Positions 27,477-35,490 of a stretch of DNA of 64,000 nt are shown one piece after another. The DNA comes from Trichocoleus sp. FACHB-46 (lineage in GTDB: Bacteria > Cyanobacteriota > Cyanobacteriia > FACHB-46), in the NCBI RefSeq assembly GCF_014695385.1, contig NZ_JACJOD010000008.1:1-64000 (forward strand), in the 5' to 3' direction. A program made the translations under genes and the position numbers. Numbering within the stretch: the first letter of the stretch is position 1; every line of letters begins with the position of its first letter. Under the pieces are notes generated by a model. It saw only the letters and a list, made by a program, of their open reading frames with translations, was not told the origin of the DNA and ran no database searches.

Positions 27477-28253
27477 ATGATTAAGTGTATGAAGGCTTGG
27501 ATCTTCGTTACGGTCGTCTTGTCTACTCCAGTGTGGAGCGGAACTCTGCTAACAAGGGCTGAGAATTCTGATCACCTTAGGCAACTGTTATCAACAAAGC
27601 AATGCCAAAAGTGTGACTTGAGTGGAGCTGGCTTAGTATTGGCGGATTTATCTAATGCTGATCTTAGAGAGGCGGACTTAAGTGGCGTCAACCTAAGCCG
27701 AGCAAACTTGACGAATGCTAACTTGAGCGGTGCCAAACTATTGGGGGCAAGCCTATTTGGTGCCAATTTAGGTGGTGCTAATCTACGTGGTGCTGACTTG
27801 GGTTCTGCTGATTTGAGAACCGCTTACTTGTGGAATGCTGATCTGCAGAATGCTAATTTAATTAATACACTCCTCAAAGGATCTATTGGGCTGGCAGCCT
27901 CTGCTGTGACTGCTGAAGAGGTCTATAAATGGGCGCTCGAAGAAGCTCAAGTTAGTAACCACGGAGTAGCGGTTGATTACTACAATCAAGCCTTGATTCT
28001 GAAGCCAGACTTTGCTCCAGGCTACTTAGGGCGTGCAATTTCTCGGTATCGTTTAGGTGATGGGTCAGGCGGTATTCAAGATGCGCAATACGCTGAGCGA
28101 CTGTTTACGCATCAAGGTAATCTGCAAGGTTCTCAAACTTCTCAAGCTTTGATTAAGGAGATACAAACTCCTCCTAAATCGGCGAAGCAAGGTGGAGGAG
28201 GGGGAGGGTTACTTAGCATTCTAGGTTCTGTATTACAACTTTTTCTATTTTGA
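27477..28253 (+). CDS. Secreted pentapeptide-repeat protein with TPR-like C-terminus
   Basis: A 258-residue protein with an N-terminal signal peptide (hydrophobic 5-22). A short L-R-Q-L-L-S-T-K-Q-C-Q-K-C-D-L motif with a C-x-x-C pair precedes about 15 pentapeptide steps of the A-(D/N)-L-x-x type (about 45-130), forming a right-handed quadrilateral helix. A TPR-like pair (D-Y-Y-N-Q-A-L-I-L-K-P, Y-L-G-R-A-I-S-R-Y-R-L-G) follows. A poly-Gly run and a hydrophobic tail end the chain. Such exported pentapeptide proteins are common in cyanobacteria but have no established function. It lies 68 bp behind pilQ. Confidence 0.85.
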   Translation: MIKCMKAWIFVTVVLSTPVWSGTLLTRAENSDHLRQLLSTKQCQKCDLSGAGLVLADLSNADLREADLSGVNLSRANLTNANLSGAKLLGASLFGANLGGANLRGADLGSADLRTAYLWNADLQNANLINTLLKGSIGLAASAVTAEEVYKWALEEAQVSNHGVAVDYYNQALILKPDFAPGYLGRAISRYRLGDGSGGIQDAQYAERLFTHQGNLQGSQTSQALIKEIQTPPKSAKQGGGGGGLLSILGSVLQLFLF

Positions 28254-28534
28254 AAATAAGCTAGGCTACTCGATTTGACCTTTTTTGGGTACAAAGTTGT
28301 GTTTACTCAGCCAGCTTGGTGAGTCTAATTACCTAAAAAATCCTGAGATCTATATATCTTAAAGGTTTCAACGATCCATATTAGGCGAGTACACCTTAGA
28401 ATAAGGCATTGAAAATTCGAGTCTGCGGGACTTTCAGCCATTTTGGCTGAGTTCTTCTCGGATGATCACTCTACAATCTCACCTGGAGATTAGGACAGTA
28501 ATATCTATCTTCTTAAAAAAGGAGATTCAAACGC

Positions 28535-28819
28535 ATGAATAAAGGTGAATTAGTTGACGCGATCGCCGATAAGGCGAGTGTGACCAAAAAGCAAGCAGAT
28601 GCGGTCTTGACTGCGGCTTTGGAAACCATTGTTGAAGCGGTTTCTACAGGCGATAAAGTCACGCTAGTCGGCTTTGGCTCTTTTGAGTCACGGGAGCGCA
28701 AGGCTCGTGAGGGACGCAATCCCAAAACGGGTGACAAAATGGAAATCCCAGCGACCAAAGTTCCTGCCTTCTCGGCAGGTAAGTTATTTAAGGAGAAGGT
28801 CTCGCCTCCCGAAAAATAG
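28535..28819 (+). CDS. hup: DNA-binding protein HU
   Basis: A 94-residue histone-like protein that bends and compacts DNA as a dimer. It begins M-N-K-G-E-L-V-D-A-I-A and contains V-T-L-V-G-F-G-S-F-E and the beta-arm R-K-A-R-E-G-R-N-P-K-T-G, with P-A-T-K-V-P-A-F at the end of the arm; all are HU family hallmarks. A strong AAAAAAGGAGA ribosome site precedes the ATG. The 280-bp upstream gap should hold its promoter. Confidence 0.96.
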   Translation: MNKGELVDAIADKASVTKKQADAVLTAALETIVEAVSTGDKVTLVGFGSFESRERKAREGRNPKTGDKMEIPATKVPAFSAGKLFKEKVSPPEK

Positions 28820-28845
28820 CTACTTTTCACTAGTGAGGCCGCTCT

Positions 28846-29925
28846 TTGAGCCGTCCAATCCACGGGGGGAACTTAGCTTGGGCAGCAGCGCTGGCGGGCT
28901 GTCCCCCTGCTGCTATTCTTGATTTCTCTGCCAGCATTAATCCTTTAGGCCCCCCTGAGTCTGCGATCGCGGCAATTCAAGCTCACTTATCTGAGCTGAC
29001 GGCTTATCCTGATCCAGACTACGCTCAACTCCGAGCCGTTCTGGGTCAGGCTCATAGCTTACCTGTAGACTGGCTCTTGCCAGGCAATGGTGCTGCTGAG
29101 TTGTTGACTTGGGCCTGTAGAGATTTATCTGCGCTGGGGGTGACTGGCTTAATTACCCCCGCGTTTAGCGACTATGGGCGAGCCCTAAAAGCATTTAACA
29201 GTTCTGTGCTTGAGTGCCCGTTCGATAATTTTGGTTTGCCAGTTTTGGATGTTGGGTCAGTCATTGAACCCCTAACATCCAAAATTGCTTCCCAGACCAG
29301 GGGCTTGTTGATTAATAACCCTCACAATCCGACTGGACAGCTATTTTCCAGAGAAAGTATTCTGCCATATTTAGAGCAATTTGCTTTGGTGGTGGTAGAT
29401 GAAGCCTTTATGGACTTCTTGCCGCCAGAGCAGCAGCAAAGCTTGATTGAGGTGGTGCAGAAATATCCCAATCTGGTAATTTTGCGATCGCTCACCAAGT
29501 TCTACAGTTTGCCTGGTTTGCGCTTAGGCTATGCCATTGCTCACCCAGAGCGCTTAAGGCGCTGGCAGCAATGGCGAGACCCTTGGCCTGTGAATGTACT
29601 AGCGGCGGCAGCAGCGGCAGCGGTGGTTCAGGATATAACGTTTCAGGCACAGACTTGGGCTTGGTTGCCAGTAGCGCGATCGCATCTTTACCAAGGTTTG
29701 GCTCAGTTACCAGGATTGCAACCTTACCAGGGGGCTGCGAACTTTTTACTCGTGAAGTCGGAGCAGTCCACTGTAGAAGTGCAAAAGAATTTGTTGTTGT
29801 GTGAGCAGATTTTGATTCGGGAGTGTGTCAGTTTTCCTGAGTTGGGCGATCGCTACTTTCGAGTTGCGGTTCGTACGGAGGCTGAAAATCAAAGGTTAAT
29901 CACAGGGTTGGCTAAGATTCTTTAG
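28846..29925 (+). CDS. cobD: L-threonine-O-3-phosphate decarboxylase-like aminotransferase (CobC/CobD type)
   Basis: A fold-type I PLP enzyme of 359 residues. The opening I-H-G-G-N-L-A-W-A-A and D-F-S-A-S-I-N-P-L-G-P-P are typical of the cobalamin-pathway enzyme that supplies the (R)-1-amino-2-propanol phosphate linker. Further motifs are I-N-N-P-H-N-P-T-G-Q, V-V-V-D-E-A-F-M-D-F and the PLP lysine in R-S-L-T-K-F-Y-S-L-P-G-L-R-L-G. Histidinol-phosphate aminotransferase activity is an alternative. The start is TTG, 26 bp after HU, because no in-frame ATG precedes the conserved N-terminus. Confidence 0.87.
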   Translation: MSRPIHGGNLAWAAALAGCPPAAILDFSASINPLGPPESAIAAIQAHLSELTAYPDPDYAQLRAVLGQAHSLPVDWLLPGNGAAELLTWACRDLSALGVTGLITPAFSDYGRALKAFNSSVLECPFDNFGLPVLDVGSVIEPLTSKIASQTRGLLINNPHNPTGQLFSRESILPYLEQFALVVVDEAFMDFLPPEQQQSLIEVVQKYPNLVILRSLTKFYSLPGLRLGYAIAHPERLRRWQQWRDPWPVNVLAAAAAAAVVQDITFQAQTWAWLPVARSHLYQGLAQLPGLQPYQGAANFLLVKSEQSTVEVQKNLLLCEQILIRECVSFPELGDRYFRVAVRTEAENQRLITGLAKIL

Positions 29926-29991
29926 AGAGTGCTTGTGTTAGGCAGCGTGTCTAACGCCTCATCCAAATCAATCTGGTGAACGACTAAAAGC

Positions 29992-31458
29992 ATGTCAGTT
30001 GAATACGATTTGGTGGTGGTTGGCGGCACACTTGCGGGTGGCTATGCGGCAAGGATGGCTGCTGAGTTCAAAGCGCGAGTTGCTTGGGTCGTGCCGGAAG
30101 ACTGGGGAAATCAGGGCTTAGCCTCTGAGTGGATTTCCCATGCTGCTCTAGCTCATTTAGGCGAGATGACAGAGCAGGTCTACCAGAGCCGACAATTAGG
30201 GTGGTTGGGGCAGACAATCGAGGCTGGAGCTTCGCCTGGGTCTGTGCAGTGGTCTGGGGTTGAGCAATGGCTGCAACAGGTTGCGAGTAACTGGGAAGAG
30301 CAAAACTCACCCACAATTTTGTCTGCGCTGGGAGTTGAGATGATTTTTAGCGCGGGGCAGTTTTGCCGTCGGCCTCGGTTTGCTTTCACTGTCAGCGATC
30401 GCTTGATCCGAGCTCGATCCTATCTATTGGCTTTAGAGAGCCACCCCTTCATTCCAGACATTCCGGGGCTGAGCAGTGTGGGATTTTTGACTACCACTGG
30501 CTTTCCTCAGGCGATCGCTAACCAAGCAATGCCCGAAACAGTGGTGATTTTAGGCAGTGATCCGACCGGAATTGAATTGGCTCAAACTCTAACACGCTTG
30601 AATATTCAGGTGACGTTGGTGCTGGGAAGCGATCGCATTTTGCCCCATGAAGATGCAGAAGTGGCGTTTTTGTTGCAAGCGCAGTTGGAAGCCATAGGCG
30701 TTCGGATTTTGACGAATACGCTAGTGGCTCAGGTGAGAGAGATCGAGCAGAAAAAATGGGTGCAAGCAGGCAATCAGGCGATCGCGGCAGATGAGATTGT
30801 GGTGGCAATGGGACAGCAACCGCAGGTGGAGTCGCTTAATTTAGAGGCGGCAGGAGTCGAATGGTCATCGCAGGGAGTTTGGTGCAACCAAAAACTGCAA
30901 ACTACAAATCCACGAGTTTATGTCTGTGGCAACTCGATCTCAGGTTATCTGGCTCCTCACGTAGCCCAGTATGAAGCAGCGATCGCCCTGAAAAATGCCC
31001 TCTTTTTCCCGCGCCACAGCGCCAACTACCAAGGAATTCCCACAACGCTAGCTACTGATCCAGCCTTGGCCCGAGTGGGTTTGACAGAGCCAGAAGCTAG
31101 ACAACGTTACGGCAAGGATGTCTTGGTTTTACGGCAAGACCTCAAAAGTTTGGCGCTGGCGCAGATTCGGGCTGAAACTACCGGATTGTGTAAGTTGGTG
31201 GTGCATCGCAATGGGTCGATTCTGGGAGCCCATATTTTGGGATCAGAGGCGAGTGAGCTGATTGCTGTGATGGCTCTAGCCATGCGCCAGAATCTAAAGA
31301 TTGACGCGATCGCTGACTTAGCCGTTCCTTCTCCCACGTTTGCTGAAATCCTGAGCCAAACGGCAACGGCATGGCAACTGCACCGCTTTAAGCACAACTC
31401 CATGTGGCAAAACTTTTTGGAAGCTTGGTTAAATTTCCGGCGATCGTGGTCTTCTTAG
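29992..31458 (+). CDS. FAD-dependent oxidoreductase of the mercuric reductase/lipoamide dehydrogenase fold lacking the redox disulfide
   Basis: A 488-residue protein with an N-terminal FAD site (V-V-V-G-G-T-L-A-G-G), a second nucleotide-binding site (V-I-L-G-S-D-P-T-G-I-E-L-A), the FAD-pyrophosphate motif Y-V-C-G-N-S-I-S-G and a class I dimerisation domain. Where the family has G-G-T-C-V-N-x-G-C-I-P, this protein has Q-G-L-A-S-E-W-I-S-H-A-A, so both active-site cysteines are missing. It cannot be a disulfide reductase of the classical type; NAD(P)H-dependent reduction of another substrate is possible. It is isolated from the neighbouring genes. Confidence 0.83.
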   Translation: MSVEYDLVVVGGTLAGGYAARMAAEFKARVAWVVPEDWGNQGLASEWISHAALAHLGEMTEQVYQSRQLGWLGQTIEAGASPGSVQWSGVEQWLQQVASNWEEQNSPTILSALGVEMIFSAGQFCRRPRFAFTVSDRLIRARSYLLALESHPFIPDIPGLSSVGFLTTTGFPQAIANQAMPETVVILGSDPTGIELAQTLTRLNIQVTLVLGSDRILPHEDAEVAFLLQAQLEAIGVRILTNTLVAQVREIEQKKWVQAGNQAIAADEIVVAMGQQPQVESLNLEAAGVEWSSQGVWCNQKLQTTNPRVYVCGNSISGYLAPHVAQYEAAIALKNALFFPRHSANYQGIPTTLATDPALARVGLTEPEARQRYGKDVLVLRQDLKSLALAQIRAETTGLCKLVVHRNGSILGAHILGSEASELIAVMALAMRQNLKIDAIADLAVPSPTFAEILSQTATAWQLHRFKHNSMWQNFLEAWLNFRRSWSS

Positions 31459-31477
31459 AGCTGCGTTCACCGATGTT

Positions 31478-32077
31478 TTAGACCCGTGCCAGCGTTACGG
31501 CTTCTGGTTGGTCTTGATATTTACCGCGACGAGTTTCGTAGTTAACCGCGCAAGGCTCACCTTCTAAAAATAGGAGTTGTACCACACCTTCATTGGCGTA
31601 AATGCGGCAGTCAGCACTGGAAGAGTTAGAAAACTCTAGAGTCAGGTGCCCACGCCAGCCAGCTTCCGCAGGGGTCAGGTTAGCGATGATGCCTGCTCTG
31701 GCATAGGTTGACTTGCCAATGCAGATTACCGTGGCATTGGTAGGAACTTCCAGCCGTTCTAGCGCTACCCCCAAGGCATAGGAGTGAGCAGGCAACACAA
31801 AATAGCTGCCATTATTGTCTGTATGGAGCTTAGTTGGCTCTAAATTTTCTGGGTTGAAATTCTTTGGATCAATCACCGTGCCCGGGATGTGGCGGAAGAT
31901 GCGAAACTCAGCAGGTGATAAGCGAATGTCGTAGCCGTAGCTTGAGAGGCCATAGCTAATCACAGGGCGAATTGCTAAGTTGGCATCTCCAGAGACTTCC
32001 CGAATCAACTGCGGCTCAAAAGGCGTAATCATGCCCTTTGCAGCCATTTCTGTAATCCATGTGTCGTTCTTAATCAT
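31478..32077 (-). CDS. dcd: dCTP deaminase
   Basis: Converts dCTP to dUTP on the route to dTTP. The ATG at 32077 gives M-I-K-N-D-T-W-I, the usual N-terminus, and a protein of about 199 residues; an upstream Met at 32113 adds a glycine-rich stretch and is less likely. Motifs are S-Y-G-Y-D-I-R-L, G-K-S-T-Y-A-R, and the catalytic region A-G-W-R-G-H-L-T-L-E-F-S-N. It is convergent with the oxidoreductase gene, with a 19-bp gap. Confidence 0.95.
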   Translation of the reverse strand: MIKNDTWITEMAAKGMITPFEPQLIREVSGDANLAIRPVISYGLSSYGYDIRLSPAEFRIFRHIPGTVIDPKNFNPENLEPTKLHTDNNGSYFVLPAHSYALGVALERLEVPTNATVICIGKSTYARAGIIANLTPAEAGWRGHLTLEFSNSSSADCRIYANEGVVQLLFLEGEPCAVNYETRRGKYQDQPEAVTLARV

Positions 32078-32205
32078 CCCGCTTCCCCCAAATCCGAATC
32101 CCATGTTTCCCAAAGCAGAGTTAAATTACACCCATCGCAGTCACTAGGGCAATATTCTGTGCTAATTTGTGACTTCTCACTGACTTCTAACTAATAGTTG
32201 TGAGC

Positions 32206-32799
32206 CTAAGGTTGGTGGCTGCGGCGGAGTTCTGTGATTTGATCAGCAACATCTAAGATGGCTGGAGGCATTTCTGGCCCCGTCAAAATCACATCTACAT
32301 GGCTAGGCCGCTTCTGTAAGAAAGCCAGCACTTCTGTTTCTGGAATTAAGCCAAAGTTGATCGCTAAACTTAATTCATCCAAGACAACCAAATCGTAGTT
32401 GCCCTGCATCACCACTGATTGGGTATGATGCCACAAATCTAGAAGCGATCGCATTTCAGCTTCGTCTAGATGAGGCGTGTCGATGCAGCGGGGTAAATCG
32501 CAGCGAATCCAGTCGAGGTTTTGCCCTAGCCGTACCGGATGCTCATGCCCTTGGCCAATACCACCTTTGAGAAACTGCACCACTAAAACTGATGTGCCTT
32601 GCCCAGCGATTCGGAGCGCTTGTGCCATCACACTTGTGAAAAAGCTGCGATGCGAACAAGTGAAAACCTGTACCAATCCTTCGATCGCGTGGGGGAAGCG
32701 GCGACTGACTTCTGCAACAGTTCGACGTTCTCCAAGACCTTGCGTTTTGAGGGAATTTAGGGCTGGGGTTTCAATTTGGGAAACCATAAGGCAGGTCAC
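32206..32799 (-). CDS. CobO-like protein with a destroyed P-loop
   Basis: A 197-residue protein that aligns by eye with the CobA/CobO ATP:corrinoid adenosyltransferases: V-L-V-V-Q-F-L-K-G-G, Y-D-L-V-V-L-D-E-L-S and R-P-S-H-V-D-V-I-L-T-G. The expected ATP loop G-x-G-K-G-K-T-T is replaced by C-S-H-R-S-F-F-T-S (about 48-56), so ATP binding in the normal way is unlikely. It may be a regulator or a repurposed relative. GTG start, or ATG at 32787. No corrinoid gene is directly adjacent. Confidence 0.78.
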   Translation of the reverse strand: MTCLMVSQIETPALNSLKTQGLGERRTVAEVSRRFPHAIEGLVQVFTCSHRSFFTSVMAQALRIAGQGTSVLVVQFLKGGIGQGHEHPVRLGQNLDWIRCDLPRCIDTPHLDEAEMRSLLDLWHHTQSVVMQGNYDLVVLDELSLAINFGLIPETEVLAFLQKRPSHVDVILTGPEMPPAILDVADQITELRRSHQP

Positions 32800-33100
32800 G
32801 ATCCAGTCAGGACTTTAAAGCGAGCAGTTCAGGCAGTAGATGCAGCGTAGAAAGCGAAATATAGCGTAGATTGCTCCGAACTCCCCTCATCAAACACTAG
32901 ATGTGTGAGTCCGTCAATAGTCGTTTGTGGGTGCATTTCTATTAAGCCAAGTCTAAGCTTAGAAAGCATCTAGAGCAGGACAGAGCTAGAGAAGCTTAAT
33001 GAAGCTCCATGAATCTTGGGGATTGCTGCCAAAATTTATCGTTTCTCACGAACTTCAGCTAATAATGAGAAAAACTGGCAGCAGGTAGGAGTATAGGGCC
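32800..33100. other. Gene-free divergent region between the CobO-like gene and adk
   Basis: About 300 bp that should carry two divergent promoters. I see no hairpin, repeat or open frame worth calling. Confidence 0.5.
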
Positions 33101-33649
33101 GTGAGATTGGTGATTCTGGGTGGGCCAGGCGCAGGCAAAGGAACTCAAGCTCAGCACCTCTGCCGTCATTTTGAGATTCCCTTAATTTCCACAGGAGAGA
33201 TGTTGCGACAGGCGATCGCGGCTCAGACTCCCCTCGGTCAGCAAGTCCAAGCTTTTGTTGAAAAAGGCGAACTGGTCCCTGACGAAACCATGATTCAACT
33301 AATGCGGCAGCGACTGCTGCAAGCCGATACGAGCCGAGGTTGGCTCTTAGAAGGGCATCCCCGCACCGCTTTTCAAGCCGAGGAACTAGATTTTCTTTTG
33401 GAAGACTTAAATCAGCACCTGAACCAAGCAATCTGGCTAGACGCGCCGGATAATGTGTTGATGCGCCGCTCGATCGCTCGACAACGCAGCGACGATACGC
33501 CAGAGGTGATCCAGCACCGAATTGAGTCATTCCGAGACTACACCATGCCGATGTTGGACTATTACGAACACCGCGATCGCTTACTCAAAATCAACAGCAA
33601 CCAATCTATCGAACAAGTGCATCAGGAAATTTTGCAGCACCTACAATGA
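33101..33649 (+). CDS. adk: Adenylate kinase, short form
   Basis: Interconverts ATP + AMP and 2 ADP. The 182-residue enzyme has the P-loop G-G-P-G-A-G-K-G-T, the AMP-site motif I-S-T-G-E-M-L-R and a C-terminal R-x-x-x-Y region. The LID is the short form (D-D-T-P-E-V-I directly after R-R-S-I-A-R-Q-R). The usual D-G-F-P-R-T is E-G-H-P-R-T here, two unusual changes near the Mg2+/AMP site. Cyanobacteria often have another adk in the ribosomal-protein operon, so this may be a second copy. The start is GTG after TAGGAG. Confidence 0.87.
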   Translation: MRLVILGGPGAGKGTQAQHLCRHFEIPLISTGEMLRQAIAAQTPLGQQVQAFVEKGELVPDETMIQLMRQRLLQADTSRGWLLEGHPRTAFQAEELDFLLEDLNQHLNQAIWLDAPDNVLMRRSIARQRSDDTPEVIQHRIESFRDYTMPMLDYYEHRDRLLKINSNQSIEQVHQEILQHLQ

Positions 33650-33709
33650 TCGGCAGGATGCTGCAAACCACAACTGCTGTATCCTAACTGATGCGTTTGA
33701 GGCAAAGGC

Positions 33710-34456
33710 GTGAATTCAGAAGGGCTCCTTACAAAAATGGCATTCCAGCGTACCGACGGTCGCCAACCTGACCAACTGCGTCCCATCAGCTTCGAGCGTC
33801 ACTTCACCCGGTTTGCTGCCGGCTCCGTGTTGACCCGTTGTGGCGATACCCAAGTTCTTTGTACGGTCACCATTCAACCCAAAGTACCCAGATTTTTGGA
33901 AGGCAAAGGTCAAGGTTGGCTGACCGCAGAATACCGCATGCTGCCCGGTGCCACTCCCCAACGTCACGAACGAGAATTTCTTAAGCTGTCTGGGCGCACT
34001 CAAGAAATTCAGCGCTTAGTTGGCCGTAGCTTACGGGCTGCCCTCGATATGGAAGCCTTAGGCGAACGCACAATCACGATTGATGCAGATGTCTTGCAAG
34101 CCGACGCTGGCACCCGCACCACCGCCATCACTGGAGGCTTTGTCGCCCTCCAAGACGCGATCGCCCAACTAATCCAAAAAGGCGACCTAGAGCGATCGCC
34201 CATCCGCCACCAAATCGCCGCAGTCTCCGTCGGTTGGCTAGAAGACCAACCCATCCTCGACCTCAACTATGTAGAAGACGTAGCCGCCAAAGTAGACCTC
34301 AACGTCGTCCTCAACGACCAGCTCGGCGTCATCGAAGTTCAAGGCACCGCCGAAGAAGGAGCCTTCAGCCGCACCCACCTCAATCAAATGCTAGACCTAG
34401 CCGAAAAAGGCATCCAAGAGTTGTTTGAAGCCCAACGCCAAGCCTTAGTGGATTGA
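33710..34456 (+). CDS. rph: Ribonuclease PH
   Basis: A phosphate-dependent 3'-5' exoribonuclease that trims tRNA 3' ends and other RNAs, hexameric. The 248 residues contain the family segments R-x-D-G-R-x-x-x-x-L-R-P, [30 protein letters not shown][20 protein letters not shown] and [17 protein letters not shown] opens the frame; the internal ATG at 33737 is the more likely start, since the conserved part begins A-F-Q-R-T-D-G-R. Confidence 0.95.
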   Translation: MNSEGLLTKMAFQRTDGRQPDQLRPISFERHFTRFAAGSVLTRCGDTQVLCTVTIQPKVPRFLEGKGQGWLTAEYRMLPGATPQRHEREFLKLSGRTQEIQRLVGRSLRAALDMEALGERTITIDADVLQADAGTRTTAITGGFVALQDAIAQLIQKGDLERSPIRHQIAAVSVGWLEDQPILDLNYVEDVAAKVDLNVVLNDQLGVIEVQGTAEEGAFSRTHLNQMLDLAEKGIQELFEAQRQALVD

Positions 34457-34551
34457 GGAGGGCGAATCGCAAATTTTATTTTTGATTCTTCAGCTTCATA
34501 GTGGTGGGGTAGTCATCATGTAACCACCCTAGGGTAACCTTGAAGAATAAA

Positions 34552-34600
34552 AAGAAGAAGCGGAGTACATCAGCATCTATACTCCGCTTCTTCTTAGAGA
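34552..34600 (-). terminator. Perfect 16-bp hairpin, bidirectional terminator
   Basis: AAGAAGAAGCGGAGTA (34552-34567) and its exact complement (34580-34595) flank a 12-nt loop. On the minus strand the hairpin is followed by TTTTATTCTT, making a textbook terminator for the small gene at 34634; it may also stop rph transcripts from the other side. Confidence 0.87.
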
Positions 34601-34633
34601 AGAATTTCCTTTTGATATTTTGAGAGACTCGGA

Positions 34634-34849
34634 TTAGGCGTTATTCCAACCAAGGGAGTTAGATGTCGCTTCAATAGCTGAATCGTGTCTCCCCCAACCT
34701 TCATCAATTGTTTGTCCGACAGCCTCACAGGCTGCATCATGTCTTTCCCAGCCTTCCTCTTCATTCTCAATAAGTTTTCCCATAGCCCACTCGCCAGCTT
34801 TGCCACTTGCGCCAGTTAGAAAAGCACCTAAGATTGGATCAATCGGCAT
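34634..34849 (-). CDS. Small repeat protein with G-W-x-R-H-D units
   Basis: A 71-residue protein from the ATG at 34849 (a GTG at 34876 would add nine residues). After a Gly/Ala-rich, possibly membrane-associated N-terminus it carries two consecutive 18-residue units of the form E/D-E-G-W-x-R-H-D-x-A-x-E-A. At the DNA level the two units differ largely at synonymous third positions (for example GGC/GGT, CAT/CAC, GCC/GCT), which implies selection on the protein. A strong terminator follows 40 bp downstream. I do not recognise the family. Confidence 0.6.
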   Translation of the reverse strand: MPIDPILGAFLTGASGKAGEWAMGKLIENEEEGWERHDAACEAVGQTIDEGWGRHDSAIEATSNSLGWNNA

Positions 34850-35490
34850 CCGAAATATCCCTGTAATGAATACCACTCTTAAAGTATGGCTTTCATAGTT
34901 TGTATTTTGGTGAAGCTAGTATAGAGAAATAGGAAGTTTTGATTAAATTAAAATGTGCTTAGAATTTATCTGAAGGGTTAAATCTTTCGCCAATAATGTA
35001 TACAGCATCTTGACAATTGTGAGCTTTTAGTAATTTAAGTGATAAAACAAACCGAACTGTAAATATACTTAGGTCGATTGGTTTGATTAAAAGTTAAGAA
35101 AGATCCTAGTTTGTAGAAGGGACTAATAGCCCCATCAACGCTGATTTGTGCATACAACCGTTTTAAGCCAAATCACAAACAGTTAAAAATCATTGCGGCT
35201 TCTCTACCGATTAAGCCACACAAATAGCCCCTCCATCCCAAGACAGATAAGGGTTTGACGCGATCGCCCCACTCTCCTTAACCCCAATGTGCCTACACTC
35301 ACCTTCCCGCCATCTTTGAGACAATCAAAAGCGACTCACACTATAAACCCATCACACCCCACGATTGCGATCGCTGAGCCGTTACTTCCTTGGTGCCAGA
35401 AGGTGTAAGAACTTTTTGCCAAAGGTTTTGACTTCTGCAATTTCCCTCAGCGGAGTGGTCGATGACAACCGAGATTAAGGGACACCGGAT
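34850..35490. other. Long gene-free region upstream of chlB
   Basis: About 640 bp, AT-rich on the left. I find no open frame with coding character and no strong hairpin. It should hold the chlB promoter and the promoter of the small repeat protein. Confidence 0.45.

Noticed and set aside
33036-33530. 164-codon minus-strand frame opposite adk
   Set aside because: It is antisense to adenylate kinase over most of its length; the apparent coding comes from the codon bias of adk.
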